A stretch of 64,000 nucleotides of DNA from NCBI GenBank assembly GCA_948567375.1, contig OX419755.1, forward strand, positions 21,592,517 to 21,656,516. Reading direction: 5' to 3'. The notes beneath the pieces are model-generated. The model did no database searches, was not told the DNA's origin, and saw only the letters and a program-made list of their open reading frames with translations. Shown here piece by piece: positions 46,741-60,743 of the stretch; position 1 is the stretch's first letter; each line of letters begins with the position of its first letter. The stretch is from Lunularia cruciata (lineage: Eukaryota; Streptophyta; Marchantiopsida; Lunulariales; Lunulariaceae). Position numbers and translations under genes: made by a program.

Positions 46741-47050
46741 AGAGAAAAAAAGGCCGACCGTGTAGAAAACACGAAGGATGGGAAGGACCCCATCCAGCTG
46801 TACAAGCGTGAGACAAAATAGATAAAATGGAGCATGTTACTAATATCCCTACTTCATGATGACGCAAGACGGGCCATTTCTCGAGGTTGCACTTCCCTTG
46901 CAATGACACCTGCCAGCATATTCTGGGATATATACTTAACAAGATTCGATGAAAAAGGAGATCGCGAAGGAAAAATGAAGGATTGGAAGACCCATCAAGC
47001 AATACAAGGGAGAGACAAAAAAGGTAACATGGGGCTAAGCCCCAATAGAG
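46741..47050. repeat. Short repeat family F, two copies
   Basis: Copies at about 46741-46845 and 46950-47050 share AAGGATGGGAAGACCC-ATC, A-GAGACAAAA-AGGTAA-ATGG and surrounding bases; a third is at 48640-48735. The second ends in a perfect 13-nt palindrome GGGGCTAAGCCCC (47031-47043) followed by AATAG. This is the left part of a GC-richer island in AT-rich DNA. Confidence 0.7.
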
Positions 47051-49235
47051 TCTGTATGAGAAATCTGCCCTACCGCACCTAAAATATCCGAGATATGCAA
47101 GTCGTACGGTCTACACACAACTGGAGCATCCGAAGAAACATCACCTAATGTGATTGCTCTCCTATGGATTGCACCTGCCACTGCACTCTGTAGATCAATG
47201 GACACACGCTATCTAAAATATGCTATAAAGTATGAAATTGAAAGTGGTACCCTTGACGCCTAACATGATAAGCTCTCGTGCACTCCCTGACATATACGTC
47301 AAATGCCGTGTCCATCGCTCCTTATAACTAAAAGGTTAGAGGAACAAAGATTCTGGGTTAAGGTAATCACCAGGGTCCTGATCTTGTCTGCAGGCAAAAC
47401 GTTCAATGTTAAAGCCTTTCCAGTATTTAACATGCAGTCACGAGGGATTCAAGTTACTCCCTTGAAATACTCAAAATATTGAAGTCTACTCCCTTTTGTC
47501 TCTCCTTTGTACGGTTTGATGGGGTCTTTCTATCCTTCATGTGTTCTATGTGGTCGCCTCTTTCCTTGAAATGTGAGAGTCATTCCTCCCGTTCGATCGG
47601 CTGTGGGTATGGGACCGTCTGTAATCCAGTACGTTACGACAGTTCTTAAAGAATCCATGGTCGGGAATGTATGTGTCTAATGTCGTCCCGTGAGCCAAAC
47701 TGACGGGCTAGTAGAGTTGAGACTGACTGCCGGCCGCTTCTTCTCGTGCTCTTCGCTGCAACCCTGGCATTTGCCTGATTTGTCTCTTCGAATTTGGAGC
47801 CTTGCCTTTCGTACAGTCTTTTCCTTCCTACTCTTGGCGTTTTTCCCTTCTACGTTCTTCCTCCTATATAGATACTTCTACCTGCATCTTACAAGTTTTG
47901 ACCTTCGGGTCCCCTACTGCTCTCTGCAGCTACGCAAACAAGAGAAGACTTGCAAATTTCTTCTCGCATTGAAATTTATGTGTAATGTATCCATTTGTCA
48001 CCTACGAAGCTTTGAAACTTGAATTTGAAAGACAAAAATATGCCCAGATCTTTGAATCTTTCTTTATACATCTGGGTGAATCTCAATTAGGAAGTCCAAA
48101 TTTCTGAGGACCGATGACAGACTTTCCTTGAGGCTCCCTAAATTTCTCATCTTTCTTCTTCATCAAATTTCGTTGCATAATAATTGGTTTGTAATTCAGG
48201 ATACTTTGGTCTCTGATACAGAGTACAATTCTTGCTGGGATTCTTTAGGCTGACAATGAGGTAAATTCACAGATTCCAATTCTGATGGCTATATCTTAAT
48301 GAGTCAGCTTTGCGACTTTCTATGAAACTTCTATAATTATTGTATTCAAGAATGCCTCGTTTCTGGAGACTAGAGTCGATGCAGATCGGACCTTTCGAGC
48401 TTCTATGGGACGAGGTTTATCTTACTTTGACATCTCTACATATCAGCATTCTACACGAAGGACCTTTCTACAACAGTTCATTAAAATACAATTAAAATTA
48501 TCGTGTCCCTGACATGATATTCGTATCCAACGTCGTATAATCTTTCTGAAGATTGTTAAAGTAGAACCAAGAATTGGATTTCTTTGTTTGTGTACTGCTA
48601 GATTTGAATCGAATAAGAATCTATGCCTACTAGAAATGGAAAAAAAAAGCGATCCCGTGGAACACATGAAGGATGGAAGCCGTAGAAAGAAAGGAGAGAC
48701 AAAAGAGGTAAAATGGAGCTAGGCCCCAATAGTATCGATATCAGAAATGGAAGAAATGAAGGAACGTAATTCAACTTCGCATGCAGGTCTCTTCATCTTC
48801 CGACTACTTAAACCTCGACTAGTGAGCCACCCTACCATCTTAAGCTAGGGCAGCAGTATACCACCAGACAGCATTCGAAGGGTGCTTGAACCTTCGTCAC
48901 CTTGTCTTCAACCATGCAATACATAGCCCCTGGCGACTGTGCTACTCTTCTCGATATACCTTCCCAATTCCTGGGCAAAGACTTCACAACGACAGTGAGT
49001 AGCAGGGCATTTGTCTTAGACTCTACATTGCATTTGCCAATTCCATGCACGCCTGCATGCTTTTCAGATGCAATATTTTCGTCGAAATTGTTAGTGTTGG
49101 TTCTTTTTCTTCGACTTCCTTTCTCGTGATTCTCGGGTTCTCCTGCGACGCTTACTTTTTTCTCTTCTTTCCATCCTCTTGGATCTCAACATCTTCCACG
49201 TGATTCATGCTGCGCTGAGGATAATGAGAGGAACT
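47051..49235. other. GC-richer island, no gene identified
   Basis: Base composition is closer to the gene island than to its surroundings, with frames up to 110 codons (47690-48022, plus). They lack recognisable domains, and the T-rich composition resembles repeat family D. A third family F copy lies at 48640-48735. The stretch is most simply a transposon insertion of unknown type. Confidence 0.45.
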
Positions 49236-49238
49236 CTC

Positions 49239-49285
49239 ATGGAGAGATGATGAAGAGGATCTCTCCATCATTGGCATGGAGAGAT
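49239..49285. repeat. Perfect 10-bp inverted repeat plus third arm
   Basis: ATGGAGAGAT (49239-49248) pairs with ATCTCTCCAT (49259-49268), and ATGGAGAGAT occurs again at 49276-49285, so either of two hairpins can form. It lies at the boundary between the GC-richer island and AT-rich DNA. Confidence 0.85.
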
Positions 49286-49289
49286 CCAA

Positions 49290-51864
49290 TTAGATTAATG
49301 ATAGTAACAAGAAATACATAATATGCATTTTGACAACAAACTAAATCATGACATGAGATGGATAATATATATCATATTATAACTCTACATGAATAGAATG
49401 CCAACATAGACTAACATGTAAACTTCTTTTATGTAATGGCATCTAAAACATAAGTCGATGTTCTGATTTCTAAATTGATCTTGATTTTCCTGGCTTCTAC
49501 AACATGTACGGATGTGTATAGATGTTTTAAGTTCTAGAATCAATATCTGATATGGTCCTAAATCTGCAATATCTTAAATTAATATCCATGATATTGTTAC
49601 AGTTATGATATGGCCCTGGATCTTACTTCCAAGTAAAGAGATTTGTAGAAATTCAAGTCACAAGTCAGTAGATATTCCAAGTGAAAAATTCCCTGTAAGG
49701 TCAATAAATAAATAAATAAAATATCTATTTATTTATTTGAAGTTAAGACTATAGCCTAATAATAAAAATCTTATGTGATGACAAGTTTTGATAAAGGGTT
49801 ACGTTATAGCATCTATGGATATTTTGAAGTGCCAACGTCCAAACAACTAACTTATGCTATCAAGTAACAAGTTCTATGAAATACAGTACAACATCTAACA
49901 AATTAAATATCGATCTTCTCAAGTGATAAGTTTTAATACTAGCCGGTATTTACAACAACCACAAATCTTGTGAGTTTATAGTTGAGTTCTAACATGAGCC
50001 GACATCAAACCAATCCATTATGGATTGTTTAGATGGATCACTGTTCTAAGACCAAATCTATACTAGCACTTATTTTAGTTTTAGTGCAAGCTATATCTCA
50101 AGTAGCACCAATTTCAGTCAGGACCTTTTCACAAATCTAACCATGTTTCAAGTTGTGTCTTGTCTTGGCTATGCCTAATTTATCAGGACCTTTAGTCCCA
50201 CATATGAGTGTATTTCAAGTCATGTCTTGTTCCAAGCAAGTTATTCAACACCTTTTGTCTCTATTCTAAATTCATTCATGCCATTTGGGGCTAGCAGGCG
50301 TAGTTTAATATGAAGCATATATTCATCATCAGCTGTGTTTTGAACAAAAGAGTTTTAATCTTGGCAACTTATACATCATGAAGAGATTAATGAATATATG
50401 GATATATACAAGCAAAACCATATGTACCTTAATTATGTTGAGAAGACAAGACAACTCACAATCATAATAAGGTCATTTTTTTATCTTAACATGAATAATG
50501 TTTCAATGAAATGAGTTTTAATATGGGCAACTTACACATCATTTAGAAGCCAACAAACATAGAAATATAGACCAATATCTACAACATCTATAGATACTCC
50601 TGGACAAACAAGTCTAAATATATGGGCATAAAAATTTTAATAATATGAAGTTTAGGGTGAAAAGTTTTGAACTAACAAACCTCCATACATCAACAATTTT
50701 AAGGAAAAATGAATTTTGATGTAGGAAACTTAACCATTGACAAGAGATCTAGAAGTATATAAAATTGGAGTAACATCTATAGCATCCTGTATGTCTTGGA
50801 AATTAGAGATCAGAGTAATATGAGCTTTTATATAGATTATAGACATATACTAGATATTCCTCTTATAGAGACCAATGTTTTCAGTCAATGGCTAAATATA
50901 AATATGTAAAATTTATGTGAAAATCATGAGGAATATGTGATATATTACAATAATTTTAATTCATAAACTATATTATTATAAAATTAAAAATATTGAGCTA
51001 AATCTTAAAATATTTCCTAGACACATTTGCCTCCAACAATAATGTGTTTATTCTTTGTGTTATATTAAAGTAGCTATTTTAACTTCTTGGTCTCAAACAC
51101 CAAGGCTATCTATGATTTTCATTTTCTTGACTTCCTTTTTACAATTTATCAATATATTTCCAAGAATTAGCCATCCTTGATCATCTAGGTGCATCTTTTC
51201 AAGTGTTTTTGGCTCATAGTTACTTCCCATTAATAGTGATATAAATAGTCAACTAGGAAACAACTCTAGCTAAAATGCTTGATAGTTTTTTGGCTCAATT
51301 GATGCTTCAATTATGTCACAAACTACTCTTTCTCTCTCAAGCTCAACTTCAAGATATAATTACAGTCATGAAAAGTAACCATGTACACTTGTAAATGATA
51401 AATGTTGCTATCTCCATCTTCTTTCTTTGTAAAAAACTCCTTCAGCTTACTTTTGTAGCAAAACTTAGTTTGAATTGTTTATAAGCCTATTAAGTTGTTC
51501 ATCCAAAATCAAGGACCTTTTTAGATTATAAATAAAATACTTAGCAAAATGAAAAAATTTAGAAAATAACATCACAATAAAATATCATGCAACATCTTGG
51601 TAAGAAAAATATATTATTTACAAATTGAAAATTGATGAGGAAATTTTCAGCATTCTAATATATTAAGATGATGTTGGTATAGTTGAAGGAGTGGAAATGA
51701 GAAAAGTTTAATTTCATAGAGTTGACACACAATGATACAGAGGATGCTGTTTTGTTATGCATATAGGTCTTAAATAAAATTAAGTTGAGCTAAAAATTTG
51801 GAGAGGAAAAGATAGTCTCCTAACAAGAGTAGAGTTTTTGGATGTCAACTCTATTAAGTATTGA
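49290..51864. other. AT-rich region without a recognisable gene
   Basis: No open frame above about 60 codons and no transposon domain. It contains an AAATAAATAAATA / TATTTATTTATTT inverted repeat at 49706-49738 (13-bp arms, 7-nt loop), probably of microsatellite origin. Confidence 0.55.
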
Positions 51865-52530
51865 ATTGCAAGCTAGCTTGTCTCTCACATAAGACAAATC
51901 TTTGATGGCTATTAAGTCAATGCAACATGGACTAAAAAGGTGTGAGACTAGATTCTATGCCACCTCCCAAAGGCTAAAACTCCAAGGCTCAAGAAATTAC
52001 ACACTAGAGAATTGAATGAGAGAGAAAGATAATTGTAAACCAAAGGATGATGAGATAATTGTAAACCAAAGGATGATGAGTACCTAAAGATCCCTTGGTT
52101 CTATATGGAACTCTTATACTTAAAAGTTACTAATTATTGAAGTAACTAAAATTACTAGTTATAAAGTCATCTAACTTAAAGTCCAAGAGAATATCCAAAC
52201 TCATGGAAATAATTCCCAGAAGTGTAACCTACCCAACAACTAAGTTAAGATTCTTCACATGTGATGTTCTTGGACAATAGGAAGTTTTGAATCAAAAAGG
52301 CTGGTAAAGACCTAATAGTTCTTTACGCAAAGCACATTATCTATGAATAATACAAAGTAAATCTATTGAATTCCAAATTAGTGTTGCTTAGTCTTTCAAA
52401 ATCCTCTAAATAGTATCAATTCTATCTTGACTATGACTAATTGAGATCAATCATGGCTATTATAGAAGCTTAGTTGAACTCTATAGAAATAATATTTTTC
52501 AACTAATCATAATACCAAACTTGACTCCTC
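51865..52530 (+). repeat. Family C repeat, copy 4 (most complete)
   Basis: Runs from CTAGCTTGTCTCTCACATAAGAC through GGCTATTAAGTCAATGCAACATGG and ACACTAGAGAATTGAATGAG. It continues via GATGATGAGTACCTAAAGATCC and ACTAATTATTGAAG to AATACCAAACTTGAC. It joins the two parts of the family seen separately at 6585 and 11668, showing they are one element. It contains a perfect 26-bp tandem duplication (52028-52053 and 52054-52079). Confidence 0.75.
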
Positions 52531-54950
52531 ATCAAGCAAATATGCTTCAATTAGTGCTATAGACCAGATAACTACTCACACATTATCAAACATTAACTCA
52601 AAAAGTTTGTACAAAAATGGCTAATATAACACCATGCCCAAGAAACATGAAGTCATGAAACAGGCCAAGTTTTTGAGGCTTTTAGAAAGACTACGAGGTT
52701 CAAATATATAAAGTAGATCATGAACAAAAACACAAAAAGAGAAATAAATTGGGTTACTACATTACATCTCATATGATATGGACTCACATCTAAAATTAGC
52801 AATACCCATCAGATAAATGGCATCAAAATATTAATTATATAAGTAATAAAATTTGTATATATTGTTGGTTCTAAAGCCTATTGCTTGACTTTTAGTTGAG
52901 ATGTCTGGTCAAAGGTTGAGAGTGTTAACAGTTGAGACTCTAAAAAAGCTATAAAACCTTATGCCAACTCCTTTCTATGATATAAATTGTTAAACAAGAG
53001 ATCTAAATTACTAGAATAATATTTTAGATCTATCTTGGAGGCTATTCCTTGTTATTTCTCTTCTAAGTCTAAAGCAAGACATAGAAGAGAAACAATACAT
53101 AAGGAATTTAGTGCAATGAATAGATATACACTTGCACTTCTAGATTCATGCAAGCATGAGTTCAGTACTTGTTGCATGGATTTATATAAATTATATATAT
53201 ATATATATATAAGCTTTAATAAATAATCTTCCTTTGTGCTTGAAACTTGTGTTTGATATGGATGTCATTCTTTTATACATGAGAAAGGTTGGTGTGGTTC
53301 AAATTTTACCATATGCAATTCAAGTTCTCTAGTACATCCATGCCAACATTATGTAAATATGGCTATTATATCTATAAATTTTTTATTTTTGAAATTAGTT
53401 TTCTCACTTGGTTTATTCTTCTAAAGTTGCAATTTTGGGGTTTCTTCCTTGTAGTATGTTTAATTAAACCAAAGTTATAGGTTTCAATATTGAAGCCTTT
53501 GTGGTTGTGATTTTTCCAAGAGGTTGTAAAAGTTCCTTCTTGCATTGAGTTCTAGAAAGCTCAATGACTATCTTACAAGATGGTTAATACTTGAAGAACC
53601 ATGGTCTTACAACCACTTGTGAAGACATCAAACCTATTGGTGATTTATTTGCCTACAAGTAAGTCTACATAAGAGCTAGGATGCTCCTTAGAGATAAATT
53701 GTTGATTGGGATTGCACTTCCATTTGATTATACATGAGTCAAATCAGGTGCATGATGGTGCTCCACTTAGGGAATAGGGTCTAGCACCACTAAAGTCTAA
53801 AGTAGTGTATTGCCTTGATCTATGGTATATTTTTGACTCTTGAAACCAAGCTATCACTACCTTATTATGTTTAAAAATACCTTTCATGTAAGGCTACCAA
53901 TGGAATGATCATCATGAGAGAAAGCTTTTGCAGTTTTTTTATTGTTAGTAGAGATTCTTTTAACATGTTGAGAAGTAAATGAGGTAGTTATAATTCCAAG
54001 ATCTACATTGGCATGATCAATATATACTATCCATGGTTTAAATAGAAAAAATCTACATAATATACTAACCAATAGGAAACTAAATCCTGCATATTTAAAT
54101 ATAGAAATCAAAGTCAAGAAAAGGGGTGCACAAAGATACTATTTTATCATAGAAAACTCAAGAGTTATGCTTGAGTCACCACTCTCACCCTTAATCTTTG
54201 AATTGATCTTTCAATAAGACTATAGTGTTCCTCAAGGTGAAGGTTTATCTCAAACAAAGATAAGAATAGTATGCATTAATTTCAACCTTGTAAGATATGT
54301 ACATAATGTGTCTAATACATGATTATCAGATGAGATGTCCTAAAATAAGATAAAATATAGAACTATATTTTGGGTTTCTTTTCCATTTTTATAGTCTATT
54401 ATTAGGCATTGATCATTTCTTACTCTATATATGATACCACTATTTCTAGAGGCTTAATAAAATATGGCTTTGGATCTTGCTATGTGCTTTCATATTGCAG
54501 TTTTTTTGTGTTATAATAAGCTTAAATCAAAAAATATATTATTTGAATACTAATGTTTTCAAGTATTTCATTAGTATTTTCTTTCTTACATAAGACAATA
54601 TACCAAAATTATTTTTTCATTAACATTTTGAGAGGAACTCAACTAGTTCTACTATGAAAAATGTAGTTTTTTGAAACAAGATGGTTTACTTGATGGCCAT
54701 CAACTTCTTGTTGACCATCTAGATTTTCTTCATATTCACCATCCCAATTTGCAACAACTTGATATCTTAGATATTGACTTACATTCAAAAATACAAGACA
54801 AGCCAATTAACTAAAGAATATTGAATTGAGAAAAATTGTTAATATGTGGTGATCACAACATTGATATTTGCAATACATCAATACTTTCCAATTGAGGCAC
54901 AATATCTATGTTTGAAACAACCAAATCAAACCAAAATAAGATAAAAGAAT
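52531..54950. other. AT-rich region with a (TA)n tract
   Basis: No gene supported. An uninterrupted (TA)11 lies at 53191-53212. Short frames such as 53035-53226 and 53884-54117 carry no domain. Confidence 0.55.
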
Positions 54951-56030
54951 TAAACTCTATAAATTCCAAAGGCTATGCAATAAATTTCAACAATGATACT
55001 TTATCTACATTTGGATATTATGACTATGTTCTCACATCTATTATATCATCTCTTGGTACACGTGTTGCTACAAGCTAGATAACCTTTAAAACAAGATATT
55101 TCACTTAGTATAACAAAATTATGTTATATAATCAATATGGATATTCATGTATAGCTTGATGCCAAACTAGAAAAAAATTGATGAATATTTGATGAATATA
55201 ACCTACATATTTCAAGTATGGATTGGCATATATATCTAAACACTATGACAACACCTATTTTTTTATTGCAAAAGCTAGTGGTAGACATGTTGCTGTGGAT
55301 TGGATAATGATTAAAGAATATATTACATTGGGCATAACAAAAGTAAGTTACAATTCTAATATTTGACAAACATCTATAACTTTTGGCATTTTTCAGACTA
55401 CTGCATATCAGAAAAATGGAAAACTACCCTATAACTTTCAAGAATAGATTAACATCTATATTTAGATAATATGATAATACCTTCACCTCTATTGTTGCAG
55501 CTCATAGTACACTTCTTGCTACAAGTTTCATTACCACTAGATTGGGTTTATTGTACTTGGCACAATATATATGTATATTATACAACCAATATAGACCAAC
55601 ATCTACAAATTTGGTCTGTTTGCCAACTAATCTAGATTATAAAATCATAAAGACAAGATAAAAGAAGTCTATCTCATAAATTTCAAATATGAAATAGCAT
55701 TTATATAAGATGATATGGAAATACCCTTGTAGCGTAGCATTAGGCTATATGCTAGACTAAAGACAATATGTAATGAGTCTATGTTATACATTTTGGATTT
55801 GGATTGGCATCTATATCTAGATATTATGACAACACCTTTACCTATAATGCTTCAGCTTAGGCTATATCTGTTGTTTTAGACTAGATAACCATTAGAGCAA
55901 GATCTTACACCCCTTACAATAGTACACAATTCTTCAAAATTCAATTAGATCATATCATTAGATGGAAGACATATGCACTAGTGAAATTTGTGATATAGAT
56001 TGGCATCTATATTTGTACTACAAAAAGAAA
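54950..56030. repeat. Degenerate tandem array, ~230-bp period
   Basis: Units begin near 54985, 55208, 55437, 55675 and 55789, and partly near 55985. Each carries TTTCAA-TATGGATTGGCATC, TCTATATTTAGATATTATGA, CAACACCTTCACCT and a TTGCTACAAGCTAGAT-like end. Divergence is high and one spacing is halved (114 bp), so this is an old array. Confidence 0.6.
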
Positions 56031-58084
56031 TCACACAAAATTATCTTTCACCCAAGCAATATCTTTAGTGAAAACTCTTGTATGCACCATGTGCTAGAAA
56101 TAAGAACAAGTTGATATCAAGCACCATGAAGATAACAATTCAAAAGGAAATCTTGCATTTGCTCTGTAAATATATCATTTACTCTTAATCATCCATTCAT
56201 TCTCTTATGTCAAATTTTATCCAAAATGGCCAATACCAAAAAAATAATAAATCGAAACAAAGAAGATCTTTCCCTCACACTCACAAAGGGTACTTAGAGT
56301 TAGAGGTTTCTTTAAGATCAATAACTATAATAATGGCACTCGTAAGTAGAAAATCTTAACTTTTATTTTTTAAATATGATAGTACTCTTAAGATCTCATT
56401 CTAGTACTCAGTCTACACTTCAAGCTTACTAAGGAATAGATGTGTTTCCTATCCAAAGCACTTCCTTATATACACCATAATGTGACTACTTGTAGAATAT
56501 CTATTTTACCTAAATTACCTTAATTTTGGAATCTAGGTCAAAAGGCCTTCATTTAGGATTTTATCCTCATATACCTCCCTTTGTTAACTTCCATGTATAT
56601 TTCTTAAGAATCTAGGACCTTTTTTAATTAAAAGTTATAATATATTTTAAGGTCAAGTCAAGTCTACCTACTTGACTTACATCTATCGCAAAAGGTTATC
56701 TAACCTATCAAACTAGTATGATTTTGATATCTTGTGTATACCAAGTCAATTTGACTATACAAAGTCTAAGATGTAATTCCATTCTAGTATAAAAATATTC
56801 TAAAGTCACATTTTAATATTAAGTTCTCTTAAGATTTACCACTCTCATGCAATCATCTTCTCTTTCTAAATGAGGCAATGGGTTGCCTGGACTATTACTG
56901 TGCATAAAAATTATAAATCCTTCAAAAAATCCAATTAAAATGACTCAACTTGTTTACATCCTTTATTGACTATTGAAAAATTAGTATTTATTCACAATCT
57001 TACGGAAGAAGTGCAAAGAGTTTCTATTGTAACAAAATGAATTTATTGGTCAAGTAACTTCATTATATCCTTCTTCCTTAAAAACCCACTATATGAGAAT
57101 GGGAAAACTTGCATGCACAAAGAAGATATGACAATTTTACTTGACATACAGTATAGTGTTTTCTAATATAGATCTACATATACAAAGTATCATTGAAATA
57201 CCAACATAGAATAAATATTACATAAACATCTTTGCCTCTCTTACCTCAAGGATCAAAGAAACCAAATACAAAACACACAACTAGCAAGTTACATTTAAGC
57301 CTCACCAAAAGCGTCTAAATCCCCCAGCCCTTCCATCAATCATTGGAATGCTTATGGTTTTTTGTCTCCACATCAAGGTTTGATCTTTATCTTTCCAGCT
57401 TCAACCTAAGTAAAGTTGGGAATTTCAAGAACATATCTTGAACATTTTAAAATCAATCTACCTTGCTTGTAGCTATAATTTCTATGATGTATGAAAATGC
57501 TAGTTAAGACTCACTCAATAGATAACAAAAGTAACTTAAGCATTTTGTTTTTCTATTTATCTTGCATACAAAGGACTAATTTCTATGAATATATATTATC
57601 TTGATCTATAATTATGGTTACTATGAGAACAATATCTTCAAGAATAATATATATAAAGATAACATTGGAATTCTATTCTTTCTAACCCTAGCATATCTTC
57701 CATGTACTAGCCTCTAACTAATCGTCTTGCATAATGAAATTATCTATATAAATGATATCAAATTTAGGATCATACACTCTTTTGACTTCTTTTACCTTAT
57801 GAAATACTCTGATATGAACTTCTATACTAGGTTTAGCATATTTTAGTACTCCTCTATCCTCCTTATGAATTCTTCAACTCATACCTTTCCAACCAATGTG
57901 AGTTGTAAGCAAATGGTTCTTCACAAACTTGATATCATGCTTCTTCAACATAATACTCCAACTTGACTTCTTCCCTAAATTTTTCCTAATTAATATACAT
58001 GATACTAGATTTTCTCTCTTAACTTTCCCCCATCTCTGGTTTTTTATACCAATCGGTGCATGTTTGCTCCATTTTTTTATTTAG
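56031..58084. other. AT-rich region without a recognisable gene
   Basis: No frame above about 60 codons, no transposon domain and no RNA gene seen. Confidence 0.55.
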
Positions 58085-58765
58085 TTTGGGAAGTGTGAAA
58101 TATATTATTCTTGTAGGATTTGATTAAAATTATAAATTGGCCATGATTAGTTAGAGTAATCATAACTAAAGATATAGATATACTATATTAGAAGAGTTTG
58201 AAAGGTGAACACAATAATTTAATTCTAGTCTATTTATTTTATATTATTCCTAAATATTTTTCTTGCAATAAAGAATTGAAAACTCTTGGGTCCAAAAGCC
58301 TGTTTGTGCAGATTTTTCTCTAATTCAAGAATAATCTATATGAAAGATTTTCCCCTAATCCAAGAATAATCTGTATGAAGGAATCAATGAATTAGTTTTG
58401 AGTTCAAGATAAGACCACATACTTGTAGAAATCATCTCATGAATCTGGATATTCTCTTAGACTTGTGACTTTTTCTTAATAATTTTAGTTACATTAATAA
58501 TTAGTAAGAATTTCACAAGCATATGAACAAAGACTGAATAGGTATTCACCATCTTCTCATAAAAAACTATTTGTCTTATTGAGTTCTTTATTAAGCAATG
58601 TCTTAAGTCTTGCAAATGCTTTGAAATTTTAGTCATGGAAGAGTGTCTTGGACTTCTTGTCCCCTCCTTCTTAGTCTATGATGTGTTTCATTAATAGCCA
58701 TAAGAGGTTCATCTTGAGTGAAAGACATGTTGGCTTATAAAAAAATTTTATTGCCAAAACCTCTC
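58085..58765 (-). repeat. Family C repeat, copy 5 (inverted)
   Basis: The minus strand reproduces family C in order: CTCAAGATGAACCTCTTATGG, AGAAGATGGTGAATACC, ACTAATTATTAATGTAAC, ATGTGGTCTTATCTTGA and CAAGAGTTTTCAATTC. It carries its own internal ~40-bp duplication (AATCTATATGAAAGATTTTCC / AATCTGTATGAAGGA, near 58330-58385). With 51865-52530 it forms an inverted pair about 5.5 kb apart. From 58766 to 60065 no gene is recognised. Confidence 0.72.
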
Positions 58766-60193
58766 TAGAAAGTAAGAGCATATTTTTAGTATTTATATTA
58801 TATACAAAATAAAGCTATGAGAACTTGCTTGGACAGATTATTAGGGAGGAGAAGGCTAAACTTAAACTAGCATGTATTTTTATGCTCTATAGTTTATATG
58901 ATGTTTTTTAAGGTGATATTTTGTATTTCTTTATTGTGTATACTCAAGAGTACTTTGAACAAATTATGTGATTAAATATGTTGTGGGAAATTCTTCCTTG
59001 ATTGTAGGGAAATTATAAGTTTAAGATAGTGACTTGAGATAATAAATCACTTTATCTTCTTGTTGAGCCACTTGAAATTATGAGGAGAGCTACTAATTAC
59101 CTTGAGCTAGAAATTTTAGAAGTTAGTAGGATAAATTGCCTCATAAAAATTGCATGTTCTTTGAAACTTTCACCATTTTTTCAATTGGGATTTGATTTCC
59201 CTACAATTTACAAGAAAAATTTGATGGTATATAAGGCTATATTCTAGCACAAGAAATTATAATGAGATTGTTTCTATAAAAATATTATGGCTTTCTAAAG
59301 CAAGAGGATGGTTTTTAGATCCAAGAAAAAGATGTGCTAAATAGAGAGATGCTCAAGTCAAATGTTTCAATGGAGAGGGTTGAAGATTTACAAGGAAGTA
59401 ACTTTCAAGAGAGTATATGTGCAAAATTTAGTATGCATTTGAGGAAAGCACACTGAGTAGTTGGAGTCATCTTTGGAGCATGGAGTGTCAAGTTGAGATT
59501 AAGGAAGGTTCTCTAAAGATTTAAGGTGATAATTGTGGCTAATTTGACAAAAGAGGAGTTAAGGGAAAAGAGAGTATTGAAAGGACTCAAAAACTTTACC
59601 ACCCAAGAGGAAGATTGATTATAATTGCTTTTATGTGGAAAGAAGATCATGATGCTAATTCATGTCTATTGAGCTTTGAGTGCAAGATTTGATTGAAAAG
59701 AGAAGCTTGCTTGACTTGGAATTTTTTGTACCTTCTTTACCTAGATTTGAAGGAAGTAAATCTAGAACCAAGTAGTTGTTTGAGGTTTGTGGCATCAAAG
59801 AAATTCAAAAGGGCTATGAGAAGAATGGAGTAGCAGCACTTTTGAAGACCTTGGTGAAAGATCTTAGAAAGAGTCTTAATACTGCCATAGAGAAACTACC
59901 TTCATTTGGAAGTTATTATAATAAATAAAAGAGATAGTCTATCAATTGATGGATGAGATTTCCAAGAAGGTTTAATTGATATGAATTCAAGGATTTGACC
60001 ATGTGGTACAAATCTCAAAGTAGCTTGAACCTTTTGTTCACATGTAATTGATTATTCTCAAATAGTGTAATACCATTAGCTAGACAGATTATCTAAAGGT
60101 GGAAATTTAGCTTGGTAATATGTTTGGAGGATAATATATAGAATGGTCTAAGCAGATCAGATAGAAGTGTCACCAAAGAGTACTTTCACTAAT

Positions 60194-60743
60194 TTTAATG
60201 TTCTGAGGATAGGAGAAACACCAAGAAAAACACAAGAGAAATACAAGACTTCATCCCTCAATACTCCAATGCTCCAAAGGAACATCTTTGCTTTATTATA
60301 TAGTAAAGAGGATCCACTCAAAGTGAGCTCCACCCTTAGATTAGTTGCATATATTGGTGACATATCAATCCTTGTCCTATTTAGATGGTCAAACAAGTTG
60401 GATTAGAGGGAATCTTTGGAAAGTCTTCCTATAGGAAGCTCAAAAATGCATAGGTGAGGTATTTTTGGAAAGCTCTTAATGAAATGAAAAAGGGAGGGGA
60501 AAGCAACAATTATACCTTTGGATGTAGGGATTCTTTTATTTTTTGAGGCCTAATTCATCCATTTAGGCCTCCAAAAGTTGCTCTAAAATTTGTAGGGTGT
60601 TTTTGACCTTCACTCTCTTAGTGAAAGTACTCTTTTGGTGACAACTCTATCTGATCTACTTAGAACATCATATAAAATATCCCTCAAGATATTACCAAGC
60701 CAATTTCCACCTCTAGATAATATGTCTAGCTAATGGTATTACA
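60194..60743 (-). mobile_element. Solo LTR, family A copy 5, nested in copy 6
   Basis: 550 bp, starting TTTAATGTTCTGAGGATAGG (TG mutated to TT) and ending AATGGTATTACA. Flanking 5-mers CTAAT (60189-60193) and TTAAT (60744-60748) form a target duplication with one change. The host copy resumes after it with AGTGTAGAG. Confidence 0.8.

Noticed and set aside
51865..58765. Single LTR retrotransposon bounded by the two family C copies
   Set aside because: The two copies are in opposite orientation and no polymerase or integrase piece lies between them.
60066..60743. MITE with ~130-bp terminal inverted repeats
   Set aside because: The apparent inverted ends are the start of one family A LTR and the end of a second, inverted copy inserted into it, as the resumed host sequence and flanking 5-mers show.
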